A DNA stretch of 64,000 nt from CAWKAV01 sp963847735 (GTDB taxonomy: Bacteria; Desulfobacterota; Desulfuromonadia; Desulfuromonadales; BM103). This document shows positions 25,252 to 34,000 of the stretch, in pieces. The stretch lies in NCBI GenBank assembly GCA_963847735.1, contig CAWKAV010000022.1, positions 62,001-126,000 on the forward strand, read 5' to 3'. The notes beneath the pieces are model-generated. The model made no database searches. It was not told the origin of the DNA and saw only the letters and a program-made list of their open reading frames with translations. How positions within the stretch are numbered: the stretch's first letter is position 1; the number at the start of each line of letters is the position of its first letter. The position numbers and the translations under genes were made by a program.

Positions 25252-26583
25252 TCAGCTTTCCGGCAAGACGTCTTGCGACAGAATTCCTTGAGACAAGGCG
25301 CCTTGAGACAAAACATGGCGTGCCGCCAGAAAAAGATGGGTCACTTTGACGCCTTGCCCAGCAGAACAGAGAGCTTCTTCAAGCTGTTCCAGACCAGGCA
25401 TGCTTTCCAGCGCAACGACCTGGAAAGAGGCTTCACAGCCGGCCGCGAGTTGCCCGCTGCGACCTTGCAGGCCGAGTGCCCCGGCCCCACCCATGGTCGC
25501 CATTTCCAGCCAGTCGCGGGGCGCCAGCGCGCCTTGGAACCAATCCCTGGCAAAGGCCATTTCATCCCAGATTGACAGGCTCGTTGCGCTGGCCAGGCTA
25601 TCGGTGCCGAGCGCCAGCGGCACCCCGGCCTCCAGATAAGCGGCGACTGGCGCCTTGCCGACATGGAGAGCCGCGTTGGAACGCGGGCAGAGCACCAGCG
25701 AACAGCCGGTCCGTTTCAGCAGCTCGACATCAGCGCCATCGACCTGAACGCCGTGCACCGCCAGGTCACCCCGTCTCAGCCTGCCTGGCCGGCACAGGGC
25801 GCCAACCGGACTACAGCCGGGGGGCGGACTGAGCTTCACATCCCATTTCGCCGCAGCATACAGGCTTTCGGCAATGGCGCCGCTGCCTTCCTGCAGGAAG
25901 CGGGTCTCATCCTCCGATTCCGCAAGATGCATAGCGCACGGCAAAGTCAGCCGACCGGCAAAGTCAAACACCTGGTCGGTTGCCGCCGCCGACAGGGTGT
26001 AGGGTGCATGCGGCGAGAGACCCCAGTCGAGAGATAAGGCCGGAGGGTTCTGAACGGCGGCCTCGATCGCGGTAAGCCGTGCTTGCACAACCTGCGGATC
26101 GTGCCCCAGGACTTCCGCAAAAATTCGGCCGCGCAAGGGTGAATTCCGGTAAGCGGGCAGAGCCGGCAGGGTGGTCAGGATGTCGCCGATCGCCCCTGTC
26201 CCAGCCAGCAGCGAAGCTTTCAGGCCGGCCACGACAGAATCGTGGAATTGCTGGACGGAAATATGCCGCCTGATCCGTACCAGCCACAGGATCCAGTCGA
26301 CAAAATCCTGCGGGGCGTCCGGCCGGCCGGCGGCCGCAGCCCAGCTTTTAAAGTTGCTCAGCTCCAGATGGGTGTGCGCGTTGACCAGCGGCGGCAACAG
26401 CACCGCGTCGCAAAAATCAATGACCGCCGCTTGCGGGTAAGCGACGGTCAATTCGCGCATGCTGCCGACGGCCACGATGCGACTGTCAGCGACCAGCACG
26501 GCCCCGTCCTCGATTGGCGCGGAGCTGATCGGCAGCACGAAGCGGCAGCGATAAAGAATGGGTTGCGCCGTAGGTTCTGCCAA
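25252..26583 (-). CDS. amidohydrolase (TRZ/ATZ family), possible aminodeoxyfutalosine deaminase
   Basis: A 443-residue metal-dependent hydrolase. The TTG at 26583 is preferred: it follows AGGA and lies 11 bases after the panP stop; longer frames overlap panP. Metal ligands are NAHTHLELSNF, a later HAPY, HLAES and LGTDSLAS (aspartate). Fold and motifs fit deaminases/chlorohydrolases. MqnF of the futalosine menaquinone pathway is a good candidate in this bacterial group, but no other mqn gene is in view. The last residues repeat an LSQG-type pentapeptide encoded by a 15-bp palindromic array. Confidence 0.78.
   Translation of the reverse strand: MAEPTAQPILYRCRFVLPISSAPIEDGAVLVADSRIVAVGSMRELTVAYPQAAVIDFCDAVLLPPLVNAHTHLELSNFKSWAAAAGRPDAPQDFVDWILWLVRIRRHISVQQFHDSVVAGLKASLLAGTGAIGDILTTLPALPAYRNSPLRGRIFAEVLGHDPQVVQARLTAIEAAVQNPPALSLDWGLSPHAPYTLSAAATDQVFDFAGRLTLPCAMHLAESEDETRFLQEGSGAIAESLYAAAKWDVKLSPPPGCSPVGALCRPGRLRRGDLAVHGVQVDGADVELLKRTGCSLVLCPRSNAALHVGKAPVAAYLEAGVPLALGTDSLASATSLSIWDEMAFARDWFQGALAPRDWLEMATMGGAGALGLQGRSGQLAAGCEASFQVVALESMPGLEQLEEALCSAGQGVKVTHLFLAARHVLSQGALSQGILSQDVLPES
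25260..25319. repeat. array of 12-bp palindromes at 15-bp spacing
   Basis: Four 15-bp units, each built around CAAGnnnnCTTG: CAAGACGTCTTG, CAGAATTCCTTG, CAAGGCGCCTTG and a degenerate fourth. Two of them are exact palindromes. The array encodes the C-terminal tail of the amidohydrolase and ends 58 bases from the DUF502 start, so it could also be a protein-binding array. Confidence 0.6.
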
Positions 26584-26593
26584 GATTCGATTC

Positions 26594-28261
26594 CTAGGCG
26601 CAGGCTGACGCCGGAGTACCGTCGATGTCCGTACACAGGCCCTGCACTTGCTGCAGCAGGGCCTGGATGTCCTGCTGCAGGACGATCGTGCACTGCTCGG
26701 CCAGGACCGCGGCAAGGATCTCGTCAGTGGTCAGCGGATTGGCCAGGACCACCCTCAGCACGGTCAGTTCCTGCCTGTAGGGAGAGACCTGCAGCCGGGT
26801 CCTGGAAACAAAAGTCTTGCCGGCCTCACGCTGATCCTTCTGTAGCAACTGGTTGACCTGATCGAGCACCAGGTTGACCTGTGCGCGCTGTTCTTGCGGG
26901 GCCCTGTTCAACCAGTGCTGCACAGCTTCCGGACAGTAGCGATAGGTCAGAATGTTCAGCTGGGGAACGCTGGTCAGTTCAAAATCCGGATGCTGGCGGA
27001 TCATGTCGGCAAAGGTCCTGGCCCGTTCGATGCCCAGGTCTATCAGCAGCTCGTAGCCTTTGCGGCCGATGATCGACAGGCCGGCGTGTACCAGCAGCGC
27101 CTTGCCGGGCCGCGACCCCTCAAGGGTGTGGCTGCCGAGGTCCTTGGAACCATGTCGCAGGATATAGGCTGCGTGGTGTTCGATGGCCGACAGGGCGGTG
27201 GGATCCCTGAAGACGACCATGCCGGAACCCATCGGCACATAGAGCTGCTTGTGGGCGTCAAAGGTCACCGAATCGGCGCGCGCGATTCCATCCAGCAGGT
27301 GGCGATTACGCTCGGAGAAGAGGGTCGGGCCACCCCAGGCGGCGTCAACGTGGAAGTGGCAACCCAGATCCATGGCAAGTTCCGCCAGCTCGTTCAAGGG
27401 GTCGACGTTGCCGGTCTCGGTGGTGCCGGCGATACCGACCAGTGCCAGGGGGCGAATGTTTTCGTCGCGCAGTCGCTTACAGGTTTCTTTGAGATGACGC
27501 ATGTCGATACGGTTGTCGGCATCGGTATCGACTTTCACCAGGTTGTCGCGACCGAGGCCGAGCAGGTCGGCCGCCTTGCCGAGCGAGTAATGGCCTCGTT
27601 GCGAGACCAGCACCGCCAGGCCCTCGCAGTCGAGGTGCTTCAGGGAACGGGCCAGCCCCTCCTGGGCAAGGCCGCGAAACGTGCCGGACGGCGCGCAGAG
27701 ACGATTGCGGGCCACCCAGAGCGCGGTGACGTTGGCGATGGTTCCGCCAGAGCAAAAGGCACCGAGGGCGTGCTGGCTGTTGTGAATCCACTGCCGGTAG
27801 AAAGCCTCATCGCCGCGGTAGACCAGACGGTGCAGCATGGCCAGCACCTGGCGCTCCAGCGGCGTGAAGGCCTTGGAGGTCTCGACCTTGACCAAATTCT
27901 GGTTCAGGGCCGTCATGATCCGTGACAGCGGCAGCATGAAATACGGCAGCGCCGAGGTCATGTGACCGATAAAGCCAGGAGCGGCAGTATGCACCGACTG
28001 GGCAACCAGCTTCTCCTTGACGAACTCGGTGTATTCGGAAACAAAGCTCGGCTGTTCGGGAATGATCGACGATGAGAAATCGGCCTCGATCTCCTCAAGG
28101 CTGCGCTCGAGGGCGACGATATGGGTCTGCAGGAAGCCGGAGACATCCTTGCTGATCGCCTGGTCGATGCCGCCGAGGGTCGAGTCCGGCGCCTCAGGAA
28201 TAGTAAAAATCCGGTAGAGGTTTTCAAGGGTGGCGCGCGCGGTATCGTGTTTTCTCTGCAT
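26594..28261 (-). CDS. panP: PLP-dependent aspartate/glutamate decarboxylase, PanP type
   Basis: A 555-residue group II decarboxylase. The PLP lysine is in DAHKQLYVPMG, with HVDAAWGG for the ring-stacking histidine/aspartate region and GGTIANVTALWVARN. It is immediately followed (12 bases) by panC and then panB. PanP supplies beta-alanine by decarboxylating aspartate in bacteria lacking the self-processing PanD, so the operon gives both halves of pantothenate. No panD is seen in the window. Substrate assignment rests on context. Confidence 0.82.
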   Translation of the reverse strand: MQRKHDTARATLENLYRIFTIPEAPDSTLGGIDQAISKDVSGFLQTHIVALERSLEEIEADFSSSIIPEQPSFVSEYTEFVKEKLVAQSVHTAAPGFIGHMTSALPYFMLPLSRIMTALNQNLVKVETSKAFTPLERQVLAMLHRLVYRGDEAFYRQWIHNSQHALGAFCSGGTIANVTALWVARNRLCAPSGTFRGLAQEGLARSLKHLDCEGLAVLVSQRGHYSLGKAADLLGLGRDNLVKVDTDADNRIDMRHLKETCKRLRDENIRPLALVGIAGTTETGNVDPLNELAELAMDLGCHFHVDAAWGGPTLFSERNRHLLDGIARADSVTFDAHKQLYVPMGSGMVVFRDPTALSAIEHHAAYILRHGSKDLGSHTLEGSRPGKALLVHAGLSIIGRKGYELLIDLGIERARTFADMIRQHPDFELTSVPQLNILTYRYCPEAVQHWLNRAPQEQRAQVNLVLDQVNQLLQKDQREAGKTFVSRTRLQVSPYRQELTVLRVVLANPLTTDEILAAVLAEQCTIVLQQDIQALLQQVQGLCTDIDGTPASACA

Positions 28262-28272
28262 AACCTCGCCTG

Positions 28273-29130
28273 TCAGCTGGTTGGAGCGAGCAGGAAACCA
28301 TTGTCAATCAAGCGGGTCCGGCCGACAACCACCGCCAACAGCATGATCGACTCGTTGCTGATGCAATCAACTTCTTCAAGGGTCTGCGCATGGCAGATAT
28401 TGACATAATCGATCCTCAGGCCAGGCTGGTCGAGCAACCGCTGCCGGGCCGAACCGAGAACCTTTGCCGCGTCCCGTTCACCATTATGCGCCAGGGCCGC
28501 CGACTCGCGCAACGTCGCAACCAGCGTCAGCGACTGCGCCCTCTCCTCAGCCGAGAGGTAGACATTACGGGAGCTCATCGCCAGGCCATCGGCTTCGCGG
28601 ACGATCGGCATGCCAACGATTTCGATCGGCAGGTTCAGATCGTCCGTCATGCGCCGAATCACGGCCAGTTGCTGAAAATCCTTACAGCCAAACAGCGCCA
28701 CGTGCGGTTGGACAATACTGAAAAGTTTGGCGACAACCGTGGTCACACCGCGAAAATGAGTCGGCCGACAGGCCCCTTCCAAAGTCGTCGTTAAAGGCCC
28801 TTCAACCGTGACATAGGTCGCATAACCAATCGGGTAGATGGCCTCGGCCAATGGGTAAAAGATCAGGTCAACACCGCAGGCAAGGGCCATGCTCTCGTCG
28901 CGCTCAAAGTCACGCGGGTAACGATCGAGATCTTCACCCTGACCAAACTGGGTCGGATTGACAAAAATCGACAGGACCAGCAGGTCGCCACGTCTGCGGC
29001 CCTCGCGCAACAGCGAGAGATGGCCCTCGTGCAGGAAACCCATGGTTGGCACGAATGAAACGGTTTGACCTGCTGCACGGGCGTTTAAGCAGCGGGTTTG
29101 CATTTCTTTGATGTCTGAAATTGTTTCCAT
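28273..29130 (-). CDS. panC: pantoate-beta-alanine ligase
   Basis: A 285-residue enzyme with the ATP-binding FVPTMGFLHEGHLSLL (HIGH-type) motif, NPTQFGQGEDLDRYPRDFERD and the KMSKS-like MSSRNVYLS. It joins pantoate and beta-alanine. The gene follows panP by 12 bases in reverse order; upstream of its start lies a heptamer repeat rather than a clear Shine-Dalgarno sequence. Confidence 0.95.
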   Translation of the reverse strand: METISDIKEMQTRCLNARAAGQTVSFVPTMGFLHEGHLSLLREGRRRGDLLVLSIFVNPTQFGQGEDLDRYPRDFERDESMALACGVDLIFYPLAEAIYPIGYATYVTVEGPLTTTLEGACRPTHFRGVTTVVAKLFSIVQPHVALFGCKDFQQLAVIRRMTDDLNLPIEIVGMPIVREADGLAMSSRNVYLSAEERAQSLTLVATLRESAALAHNGERDAAKVLGSARQRLLDQPGLRIDYVNICHAQTLEEVDCISNESIMLLAVVVGRTRLIDNGFLLAPTS

Positions 29131-29135
29131 AATTT

Positions 29136-29240
29136 CTCGGGACGCGGGACGCGAACACCTCGACCATATTCAGAGCTTCTATTGTTGACGACTATATCCT
29201 TTGACTTCCGCGTTCCTCGTACCACGTCCCGCGTTCTGGG
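29136..29240. repeat. heptamer mosaic element, panB-panC gap
   Basis: GGGACGC-type units occur at about 29138-29152 and complementary ACGTCCCGCG near 29222-29233, with GCGAACACCTCGA next to the left arm. It fills the whole gap between panC and panB and may form a long imperfect hairpin inside the operon transcript. Confidence 0.65.
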
Positions 29241-29243
29241 GGG

Positions 29244-30056
29244 TTAAAAAGAATGCTCCGGCCCCGGGAAGCGGCTCTCCTTGACCTCGCGGATATAATC
29301 GTCGATGCCCTGGCGGATCATACCGGAGACATCGGCGTAGCGTTTGACGAATTTCGGCGAGTACTTCTCGCACAGGCCAAGAATATCGTGAATGACCAGG
29401 ACCTGGCCGTCGCAACCGACCCCGGCACCGATGCCGATGGTTGGAATCGTCAGTTCGGCGGTGATCTCGCCGGCCAGTTTTGCCGGGATGCCTTCCAGAA
29501 CCAGGGCACAGGCGCCGGCCTCGGCAACCGCCCTGGCGTCGGCCAGCAGCTGGTTGGCGCGGGCTTCTTCACGACCCTGCACCCGGTAACCGCCCATGCG
29601 ATGTACCGACTGTGGCGTCAGACCGATATGGGCGACGACCGGCACATCCATCCTGACAATCGCGCGGATCGTCTCCGCAACGTGAACACCACCTTCGAGT
29701 TTTACGGCCTGTGCACCACCCTCCTTGATCAGCCGCCCAGCATTACGGCGGGCCTCGGCAAGATCAACCTGGTAGGACAGGAAAGGCATATCGGCGACCA
29801 CCAGGGCCTGCGAAACGCCGCGCACCACGGCACGGGTGTGGTAGAGCATCTCGTCCATGGTGACCGGCAGGGTGTTGTCGTAACCGGCGACCACCGGGCC
29901 GGCCGAATCACCAACCAGAACCACGTCGATGCCGGCCTGATCCATGATGCGGGCGAAGGGGTAATCGTAGGCGGTCAGTACAGCAATCTTCTCGCCACTG
30001 GCCTTCATGGCCTGCAAATCCGGAATGGTCCGGCGTTTCTTCTCTGCATCACTCAA
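29244..30056 (-). CDS. panB: 3-methyl-2-oxobutanoate hydroxymethyltransferase
   Basis: A 270-residue TIM-barrel enzyme, first step of pantothenate synthesis. The TTG at 30056 is chosen because GGGAGG lies nine bases ahead and the length matches E. coli PanB; the longer frame to 30179 reads the leader RNA. Motifs are VLTAYDYPFARI, LVGDSAG, VVADMPFLSYQ, KLEGG and VAHIGLTPQSVHRMGG. Transcribed first in the order panB-panC-panP. Confidence 0.95.
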   Translation of the reverse strand: MSDAEKKRRTIPDLQAMKASGEKIAVLTAYDYPFARIMDQAGIDVVLVGDSAGPVVAGYDNTLPVTMDEMLYHTRAVVRGVSQALVVADMPFLSYQVDLAEARRNAGRLIKEGGAQAVKLEGGVHVAETIRAIVRMDVPVVAHIGLTPQSVHRMGGYRVQGREEARANQLLADARAVAEAGACALVLEGIPAKLAGEITAELTIPTIGIGAGVGCDGQVLVIHDILGLCEKYSPKFVKRYADVSGMIRQGIDDYIREVKESRFPGPEHSF

Positions 30057-30270
30057 TGACAGGATCCTCCCTATGATCACCTGCAAAAACGAAAAAGCCT
30101 TCCGCGGCCAAAACGGAAGGCAGTCGCAGACCGGTTCCAGACCAGTCGTGTTCCTTTGCTGCTGCCGTCCCAGTCTCACGGATCCAGGCGGTATGTCGAT
30201 TACCCGTGCTTTTAATTCAGCTCCGGCACAGGTTCCGGGCCTAAAAACATCGGGTTCAAAAAAGCGTTTT
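30057..30270 (-). promoter_or_regulatory. structured leader of the pan operon
   Basis: About 210 bases between the likely start of transcription and panB contain several possible stems (for example GACTGGT/ACCGGTC and CACGG/CCGTG), ending in an intrinsic terminator just before the gene. The pan motif, a conserved RNA upstream of panB/panC/panD genes that includes delta-proteobacteria, is described in the literature. Position fits; I cannot confirm its consensus by eye. Confidence 0.45.
30092..30121 (-). terminator. intrinsic terminator/attenuator before panB
   Basis: GCCTTCCG and CGGAAGGC form an eight-base stem with a nine-base loop, followed on the minus strand by TTTTTCG. It is only about 36 bases ahead of the panB start, so it more likely attenuates the pan operon than ends another gene. 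Confidence 0.7.
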
Positions 30271-30338
30271 ACTAAATAGCACAGACAATGATCAGAGTCC
30301 AGTATGATTTAAAAAAAAAGCAGGTAAATACAGGATGT

Positions 30339-30920
30339 TTACTCCTTTTCAAGCAAGCCGAGACCGGCACGATAAGCGTCAGCCGCCTTCTCGCCCAGCG
30401 ACCAGTATTCGCGCAGACCACCCAGGTAAACAAGGGGATCAAAAGCCCGGACATCAGCCTGGCCCTGCTCATTGAAAGCACTCTCGCAGGCATGAATTTC
30501 GACAATCTCGCCGAGCACCAGGCGATAGTCCCCCAACTCGACTTCACGCAGGTAACGGCACTCGACATTCAGCGGCGACTCGACAATCAGGGGCGCCCCG
30601 GCCAGCACTCCCGAAGTGACCTGCAGACCGGTCAGCAGCGGCTTGTCAGCCTTCCTGCCAGAAACCAGACCACAGGCATCGGCCGCCGCAGCCATCCCAG
30701 CAGGGACCACGTTCACTGAAAAAGCTTTGCCGGTCAATATATTGGCATAGGTCTGCCGATCACGATGCAGCGAGACAGCCATGGTTGGCGGCGTTTTGCT
30801 GACGATGCCCACCCATGAAGCCATCATCAGGTTCACCCTGCCCTGCATATCCTGGGTCGCGACCAGGGTCGCCGGCTGCGGGAAAAAGGTCACACACGGA
30901 CCGAGCTGTCTTTTTTTCAA
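30339..30920 (-). CDS. flavin reductase family protein
   Basis: A 193-residue FMN-binding split-barrel protein. The TTG at 30920 follows AAGGAG by six bases; the longer frame to 30947 is a heptamer repeat. GPCVTFFPQPATLVATQD and VGIVSKTPPTMAVSLHRDRQTY are typical of this family, and KAFSVNVV is the flavin-contact segment. It may supply reduced flavin or act as a ferric/flavin reductase. No partner oxygenase is adjacent. Confidence 0.8.
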   Translation of the reverse strand: MKKRQLGPCVTFFPQPATLVATQDMQGRVNLMMASWVGIVSKTPPTMAVSLHRDRQTYANILTGKAFSVNVVPAGMAAAADACGLVSGRKADKPLLTGLQVTSGVLAGAPLIVESPLNVECRYLREVELGDYRLVLGEIVEIHACESAFNEQGQADVRAFDPLVYLGGLREYWSLGEKAADAYRAGLGLLEKE

Positions 30921-30940
30921 TCTGAACTCCTTAAATTCAA

Positions 30941-31010
30941 GGAACAAGGAACAAGGGATAAAGGATAAGAGTTCAGAACCTTTAATCTTTTACCTTTTAC
31001 CCTTATCAAC
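30941..31010. repeat. heptamer mosaic element, AT-rich type
   Basis: Exactly 70 bases that divide into ten 7-bp units: GGAACAA twice, GGGATAA, AGGATAA, a core with TTCAGAACCTT, and the complementary type TTACCTT, TTACCCT, TATCAAC. It has the same arrangement as the GGGACGM elements but a different heptamer. Confidence 0.7.
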
Positions 31011-31011
31011 C

Positions 31012-34000
31012 CTAATCCGCCACCGCCTCAAGGGCCCGCAACAGGACCACGTAGGGGCTGGTGCTGGTCGGGGATGTGACGCGCAACATCTCCACCAGGC
31101 TCAGGTAGTAATCGAGCGCCTGTCGTTTGCCGGCCAGATAACTTGCGGCCGACTTGCCTTCCACAACCACGACTTCTGATAACCTGACCGCCTGTTTGAT
31201 GAAGGCGCTTCGCAGGCTGGAAAGGGCCATCCGGTCCCATCGATCATGCGCCGTAAAATCGTTGAGACTCTCCATAACCTGGGAAATCTTGAGCTGCAAA
31301 CGCATCTCTCCCATGGCCGTGGTAACCGCCAGCAAATCAGCCCCGGTCGCTTCGGCAATATGGATAGCAGGCAGGAAACCGACCAGGAAGCGAAAACTGG
31401 CCATCTCGAGGGCCATTTCATCGGCGAAGCCTTCGCCGACCAAGGCCTCGGCAACATCCTTGCAAGTCTGCCATTCCACAGCTGGCAGAAGCTCCTGCAG
31501 ATGGGTACGGAAGGTCGACAGGCGTTGCCGGTAGTTTTTGATGCTGTTTCTGTCAAGACACATGGGCAGGTCTTGTTCGACGACCTGGCGGCAAAGTCCG
31601 GCCAGGGCCTTTTCCAGACCAATCAGGAGACTGTATTGCCGGGCGGTTGGTATCCGGTTGTCAGCAGCCATAACCTGGCGGCGAATGGCCGCTCCGTGCA
31701 GGACTTCGTCAAAGACCAGGTAGGCGGTAACCGCCTGGATGGCGGTCGCACCGGCCTGTCGGACCAGTGTGTTCAAGAAAGCACAGCCGGCCTGATCCAC
31801 CACCCGGTTGGTCACCATGGTGGCAACGATCTCGCGCCGCAGAGGATGATTTCTGATCTGAGCGCCGTGACGTTTGCGGATTTTTTCCGGGAAATACTCC
31901 CTCAAAAACTGCTGCACCGACTCCTGGTCCGGCAGATCACTTTCAAGCAGGGTTTGATAAAGATGCATCTTGCTGTAGGCCAGCAGAATCGACAGTTCGG
32001 GGCGCAGATAACCCTGCCCCCTGGCAGCAAGCTCCTTGCGAGACGGCAGCGACTCCCCCTGGCGGTCGAGCAGCCCGGCATTCACCAAGCGTTCGGCCAG
32101 ATCGATGAAAGGCTCGCTGTCATCCTCACAGCGCATCAAATCGAGGGAAAGGCAGAGGCTCTGCGTGTAATTGTTGGCAAGGACCATGTCGCAGACGTCA
32201 TCTTCAACTTCGTGCAGCTGCCGGTCGCGAGTCTGGATGGTCTTGATCCGCCCCGATTCACGCAGGATCTGGAAGAATATTTTCAGGTTGACTTCATGGT
32301 CCGAGGTATCGACGCCGGCAGAGTTGTCGATGGCGTCCGTATTGATCGATCCGCCGGCCATGGCGTATTCGATGCGGGCCGGTTGGGTCAGGCCGAGGTT
32401 GCCGCCCTCGCCGATAACTTTGGTTCTGACCTGCGAGGAACTGACGCGCACGTTGTCGTTGGCCCGATCGCCGACGTCGGTATTTTTTTCGTTTGTCGCC
32501 TTGATATAGGTGCCGATGCCGCCATTCCAAAGCAGCTCGACCTCAGCCATCAGCAGACGGCGGATCAGTTCATCACCCTCCATGCTGGTGTGACGGACGC
32601 CGAGCCACTTTCTGACCGCCGGTGACAGGGGGATATTCTTGGAGGCCCTTTCCCAGACACCGCCGCCGGCAGAGATAAGGTCGGCATTGTAGTCGCTCCA
32701 GTTCGAACGGGCTTTATCGTACAGCCTCTTGCGCTCCTGCCAGGACCGCTTCGGATCCGGATCGGGGTCAAGAAAGATATGCAGATGATTGAAGGCGGCC
32801 AGCAGGCGAATATGTTTTGACAGCAGCATACCGTTGCCGAACACGTCACCGCTCATATCGCCGATTCCGACCACCGTGAAATCTTCGTTCTGAATATCCT
32901 TGCCCAGCTCACGGAAATGCCGCTTGACGCATTCCCAGGCGCCCCGGGCCGTGATGCCGAGCTTCTTGTGGTCGTAGCCGACCGAACCGCCGCTGGCAAA
33001 AGCATCCCCCAGCCAGAACCGGTAATCGAGGCTGACACCGTTCGCCGTGTCCGAAAGATTCGCGGTGCCCTTGTCGGCGGCAACCACCAGGTAGGGATCG
33101 GCATCATCGTAGACCACGACGCCCTGCGGCGATACAACCTGTCCGGCAAGCCGGTTATCGACCAGGTCGAGCAAGCCGCGCATCAGGGTGATATAGGCCT
33201 GGCGGGAAAGCTCCGCGCCTTGCTCACGGGTGGCAAAAGGCGTCTTGACCACGAAGCCACCCTTTGAGCCGACCGGCACAATCAGGGCGTTCTTGGTCAT
33301 CTGCGTCTTCATCAGGCCGAGCACCTCGGTACGGAAATCATCGGGGCGATCCGACCAGCGGATGCCGCCACGGGCCACTTTGCCACCACGCAGGTGAAGC
33401 CCTTCCATGCTTGCAGAATGCACATAAGTCTCGTACATCGGCCGCGGCAGGGGCATGTCAATGATGCCGATCGAGCTGACCTTGAAGGCCAGGAAGTAGT
33501 CAGGGTCTTCACGGCGCAGGAAGAAATTGGTCCGGATGGTCGAATCGATCAGGTTGAAGAGGCTGCGCAGGATGCGGTCTTCGTTGATATCGAGAACCTG
33601 ATCGAGAGCCTGCAACAACTGCATGCGGATCGGCATGAGCGCTTCTTCTTCACGCTGCAAGGGATCCTGCCAGGCCGGGTTTGGCTGGAAGCGCGCCTCG
33701 AAGTAGCGAAACAGCAACAGCGCGGCCTGCAGATTATTCAACAGCGCAAAGGCGACACGGCGCTTGGTGAAGGGGTTGCCGAGCTGAAAATAATAATTGC
33801 GGTAAGCCCTGAAAACATCGATCTGCTGCCAGTCGAGCCCGGTCACAACCATGAGACGGTTGAGGTAATCGTCTTCTATGGTGCCCTTGCGCAGGCCATT
33901 CAGCATTTTCAGCAGGTTGTCGCGCTGACTGGTCAGCGGTTTCGCCTGGGGGTGGATATTGCGGATCGCGAAACTTTTCACGTAGACGCTGCGTTCTTCG

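Noticed and set aside
30240..30310. Possible promoter upstream of the pan leader
   Set aside because: Only weak -35/-10 matches; several equally weak pairs exist.
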